Source of the DNA: CAZTDD01 sp964612675
GTDB lineage: Bacteria; Hinthialibacterota; Hinthialibacteria; Hinthialibacterales; JAKPRU01
Assembly: GCA_964612675.1 (NCBI GenBank)
Contig: CAZTDD010000198.1
Span: forward strand, 1 to 7,430
Reading direction: 5' to 3'
Length of the DNA stretch: 7,430 nt
In this document: piece after piece, positions 5,437-7,430 of the stretch
Layout: every line of letters begins with the position of its first letter
How positions within the stretch are numbered: the first letter of the stretch is position 1
The notes under the pieces: generated by a model
What the model saw: only the letters and a program-made list of their open reading frames with translations
Databases searched by the model: none
Told to the model about the DNA's origin: nothing
Translations under genes and position numbers: made by a program

Positions 5437-6753
5437 CTATTGCTTTTCTGCAAACGGCTTAACCCTTTGCTCAATATAGTCCAGAAAATTACCAAAATTT
5501 GTATTGAAAAGTTCCTCCTGACTTTTGGGCGGATTCTTAACCAGATATTCTGCGTGGGGCACACACCTTTCATTATCTCCGAGGGTTCGGCACGCCTCCA
5601 GCGCGTAATAATGTGCAAAGACCAATGTTCGTCGTTTTGCCAAAGAATCTCCGTCATCCTGGGCGTGCCAGATGGCTTTGTCGAGGTGGTCGAGCGCTTC
5701 CTCTTCTCGGTCCTCCATATACAACAATTCACCTGCCATCAAATGCAGACGGGACAGCACGTGAGGGGGCGAGTCTTGGCGGATCAGGGCCAACGTTCGT
5801 TCGACTTGCTTCACCGCTTTTTCCCGATCCGTGACGCCGTCCCAGGCTCGTTCGGTCCAGAAGGCCGCGAGCATCATCGCCGCTCGCGGAGCGCGGGAGC
5901 TTGAAGGATGTTCGACAATGAAGTCGCCATAGAACTCTTCCGCAAGGCGCAAATAGTGCCCCGTCGGCGAGAGCTGACGAAGCCCGTAATAGCAGCTGCA
6001 AATGTGATACTCCATATCTTCAGTGGTTTCGGTATCGGTCGGCGGCTGGGCTTTAGAATAGACTTCAAGGGCTCGGCTGAAATACCAGCCGGAGATCATA
6101 TACGACGTCATCTCTTCCTGCGATGGCTGGGCGAAGAATTCCCGGTCCTGACGATACGCATGTTCGCGTTCCACTGTGATGTAGTGTGCGGCGACGTAAG
6201 CGTATTTCGCGATTGCGTCAAGCATCTTTGCGTGGACCTCATCGCCCATGTTCGACGAATCGTCAGCAGCAGCCGGAACGAGCAACTCAATGTGCGGCTT
6301 CATCCGGTTCAGGATCTCATTTCGCCAGGTCTGCACTGTGTACGCATCGGGAACGCCCGAGTCGAGTTCCGCTTTTGCATTCAACACTTCTGCTAGAGCG
6401 TCAACCACCACGCCGGGCTCGCAGACTGCTGCGTTTCGATTCTTCAGGAGAGGCTGCAGGCGCTCGTTGACGCTGTATCCCTCCAGGTCGTCCAGCGATA
6501 GTTCCACTCGTTTGAACTGCAGAACTCCCGTATCGGCAGCCCGCCGCAGCTCGATCTCTTTGAAAAGGACTGTTGGGTCGAGGGTGGACAGTGTGTTATC
6601 GTCTGTGGGTTGCCAGTCTTCCAACGCGGCAGTGCGAGCCGCGTAACAATCCGCCGGCAAAACAAGCCGGTAGACATCAAACGCATAGCAGCCTGCTCCT
6701 GTGGTCAAGACAAGGACCAACACGATACCCAATTGTTTCCCCAACTTGTTCAT
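5437..6753 (-). CDS. Exported TPR-like helical-repeat protein
   Basis: The protein has 438 residues. ATG 6753 was chosen because GGAGG lies 6 nt upstream and the protein then opens MNKLGK followed by a hydrophobic core (about 9-19). Possible cleavage follows Gly-Cys-Tyr-Ala at 24; Gly-Ala-Gly-Cys is a poor lipobox, so a lipoprotein is less likely. Residues about 30-160 are of unknown fold. From about 215 to the end, paired amphipathic helices with TPR-like Ala, Tyr and Leu spacing follow, for example around 219-232, 267-282, 313-325, 337-363, 376-390 and 398-430. Such domains usually mediate protein-protein contacts, here presumably in the periplasm. It is the first gene after the strong promoter and leads the operon, which suggests a scaffold or assembly role for the cassette products. 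It has not been matched to a named family. Confidence 0.8.
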   Translation of the reverse strand: MNKLGKQLGIVLVLVLTTGAGCYAFDVYRLVLPADCYAARTAALEDWQPTDDNTLSTLDPTVLFKEIELRRAADTGVLQFKRVELSLDDLEGYSVNERLQPLLKNRNAAVCEPGVVVDALAEVLNAKAELDSGVPDAYTVQTWRNEILNRMKPHIELLVPAAADDSSNMGDEVHAKMLDAIAKYAYVAAHYITVEREHAYRQDREFFAQPSQEEMTSYMISGWYFSRALEVYSKAQPPTDTETTEDMEYHICSCYYGLRQLSPTGHYLRLAEEFYGDFIVEHPSSSRAPRAAMMLAAFWTERAWDGVTDREKAVKQVERTLALIRQDSPPHVLSRLHLMAGELLYMEDREEEALDHLDKAIWHAQDDGDSLAKRRTLVFAHYYALEACRTLGDNERCVPHAEYLVKNPPKSQEELFNTNFGNFLDYIEQRVKPFAEKQ

Positions 6754-7028
6754 GTTCCACCTCCACAATAGAAGAGTTGTCTCGACCCGTAAGCAGCTCC
6801 GCTGCAGGACGAGCGTGCACCAAACAGGTGGCGGTTTAGGACAAGCAGGACAACGGATACCGGACAGCAGCTAAGACAACGGACACAAACAGTCCGCAAG
6901 CCAAAACCGTCCAATATAGTCTACGAATTTGATTGGAATCCCCTTATTGGCTTGTTCTCCCTAATCTATTTGAAATCCGAAAAAAAGAATCGGTCATCGC
7001 AGTACGCAATAGCATTTCATTAGCATTC
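6754..7028 (-). other. Long 5' leader of the operon with nested hairpins
   Basis: The distance from the predicted transcription start (about 7028) to ATG 6753 is about 275 nt with no credible ORF. An outer 7-bp stem pairs 6898-6904 with 6947-6953 (AAGCCAA/TTGGCTT). Inside it CCAAT at 6911-6915 can pair with ATTGG at 6932-6936, or a longer CCAATA with TATTGG at 6945-6950. A further stem GCAGC-GGA-GCTGC lies near 6793-6806. Direct repeats GACAACGGA occur at 6849-6857 and 6875-6883. The leader may regulate translation or stability; I recognise no known riboswitch class. GGAGG at 6760-6764 is the ribosome-binding site. Confidence 0.4.
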
Positions 7029-7035
7029 ACTGAGT

Positions 7036-7064
7036 ATATTAGCGCAAAAAAATAAGACTGTCAA
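7036..7064 (-). promoter_or_regulatory. Near-consensus sigma-70-type promoter for the operon
   Basis: On the minus strand TTGACA (7064-7059) is followed after exactly 17 nt by TAATAT (7041-7036). The -35 box is perfect and the -10 box matches 4 of 6. Upstream A/T tracts at 7069-7093 could act as an UP element. It points toward the TPR gene and the cassettes, with transcription expected to start near 7028. Confidence 0.7.
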
Positions 7065-7120
7065 GCACTTTTTTCACGTTCTTTGAAAAAAAAGTGCATA
7101 TGGATATTGCACGTGAAAAA
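7065..7120. repeat. Overlapping inverted repeats just upstream of the promoter
   Basis: GCACTTTTTTC (7065-7075) pairs with GAAAAAAAAGTGC (7085-7097) around a 9-nt loop, with two unpaired A. Alternatively TTTTTCACGT (7070-7079) pairs perfectly with ACGTGAAAAA (7111-7120). The two pairings are mutually exclusive. They could end transcription from the upstream ORF on the minus strand, or serve as a symmetrical operator touching the -35 box. A third small hairpin, AAAAGG (7117-7122) with CCTTTT (7127-7132), adjoins them. Confidence 0.5.
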
Positions 7121-7163
7121 GGAACCCCTTTTGACGATGACATTGAACACATGCGCTCGGCAA

Positions 7164-7430
7164 TCACTGCCTGTCCGTGGCTTTTTTCGCTTGTTTTCGC
7201 AGATCACGGACGATGTGACAGTTGGGATTCTGGATCTGAGCAGCTAAACCCCGGATTTCCCGTGCCATCCTGGCGGAGGGTGCGTCGTTCCGGATCGGCA
7301 AATTCTCCGCTTCCATTAAACCAGTCTCGCCGCGGGACCGCTGAATATCCATTTTCTGTGCGATCACGTATGCAGCCATGCTGACGAATGCGTCTTTTCT
7401 CTCTTCTCTGGTCTTTTTTGCACCTCTCAT
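7164..7430 (-). CDS. Basic hypothetical protein, at window edge
   Basis: This open frame of 88 codons begins with ATG exactly at the window end, so its ribosome-binding site or a longer N-terminus cannot be seen. The protein is rich in Arg, Lys, Glu and Gln, has no signal peptide or membrane segment, and looks largely helical. The charged N-terminus (RGAKKTREERKD) and another charged stretch at the C-terminus are compatible with nucleic-acid binding, but no motif is recognised. It lies upstream of the AT-rich region and the operon promoter, so it is probably a separate transcription unit. Met18 is an alternative start. It could be a chance ORF, but its composition is protein-like. Confidence 0.5.
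   Translation of the reverse strand: MRGAKKTREERKDAFVSMAAYVIAQKMDIQRSRGETGLMEAENLPIRNDAPSARMAREIRGLAAQIQNPNCHIVRDLRKQAKKATDRQ

Noticed and set aside
6670..6753. Lipoprotein signal in the TPR-like protein
   Set aside because: Gly-Ala-Gly-Cys does not fit the usual lipobox well; cleavage by signal peptidase I after Cys-Tyr-Ala is at least as likely.

Overview
The window is a bacterial chromosomal segment with moderate GC content and strong Shine-Dalgarno sequences. All credible genes lie on the minus strand. Nothing in it identifies a species. The combination of a secreted C39-like/DUF1573 fusion, large families of secreted Cys-rich small proteins, a Sec-exported helical-repeat protein and palindromic intergenic repeats points to Planctomycetota or a related environmental lineage (PVC group, Hydrogenedentes or Sumerlaeota). 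That placement is inference.

Read in the direction of transcription (right to left), the layout is as follows. (1) 7430-7164 is a short basic hypothetical ORF running to the window edge. (2) 7163-6754 is an AT-rich intergenic region with overlapping inverted repeats, a near-consensus sigma-70-type promoter (TTGACA, 17 nt, TAATAT) and a leader of about 275 nt with nested hairpins. (3) 6753-5437 is an exported TPR-like protein. (4) 5354-4902 and 4884-3835 form a two-gene cassette: a small protein very rich in cysteine, then a secreted protein of about 349 residues. (5) 3630-3169 and 3148-2120 are a second, diverged copy of the same cassette. (6) 2130-619 is a secreted C39-like cysteine peptidase domain followed by DUF1573-type Ig-like domains. 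It is cut in the middle of a domain by an in-frame TAA at 1161-1159, with a usable ribosome-binding site just after the stop. (7) 618-1 has no credible gene but holds palindromic interspersed repeats and a degenerate tandem repeat.

Spacing is tight (17-20 nt) inside each cassette, and the second cassette overlaps the C39-like gene by 11 nt. Together with the single strong promoter upstream, this suggests one operon whose products are all exported or membrane-anchored. A plausible but unproven reading is a cell-envelope system. In it, disulfide-rich small proteins are each made with a cognate larger partner, perhaps of LolA/RseB-like fold, and a periplasmic C39-like protein processes or binds them while the TPR protein acts as a scaffold. 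The duplicated pair next to a C39-like protein is the most promising candidate here for an undescribed system. I do not recognise a named system with this gene order.
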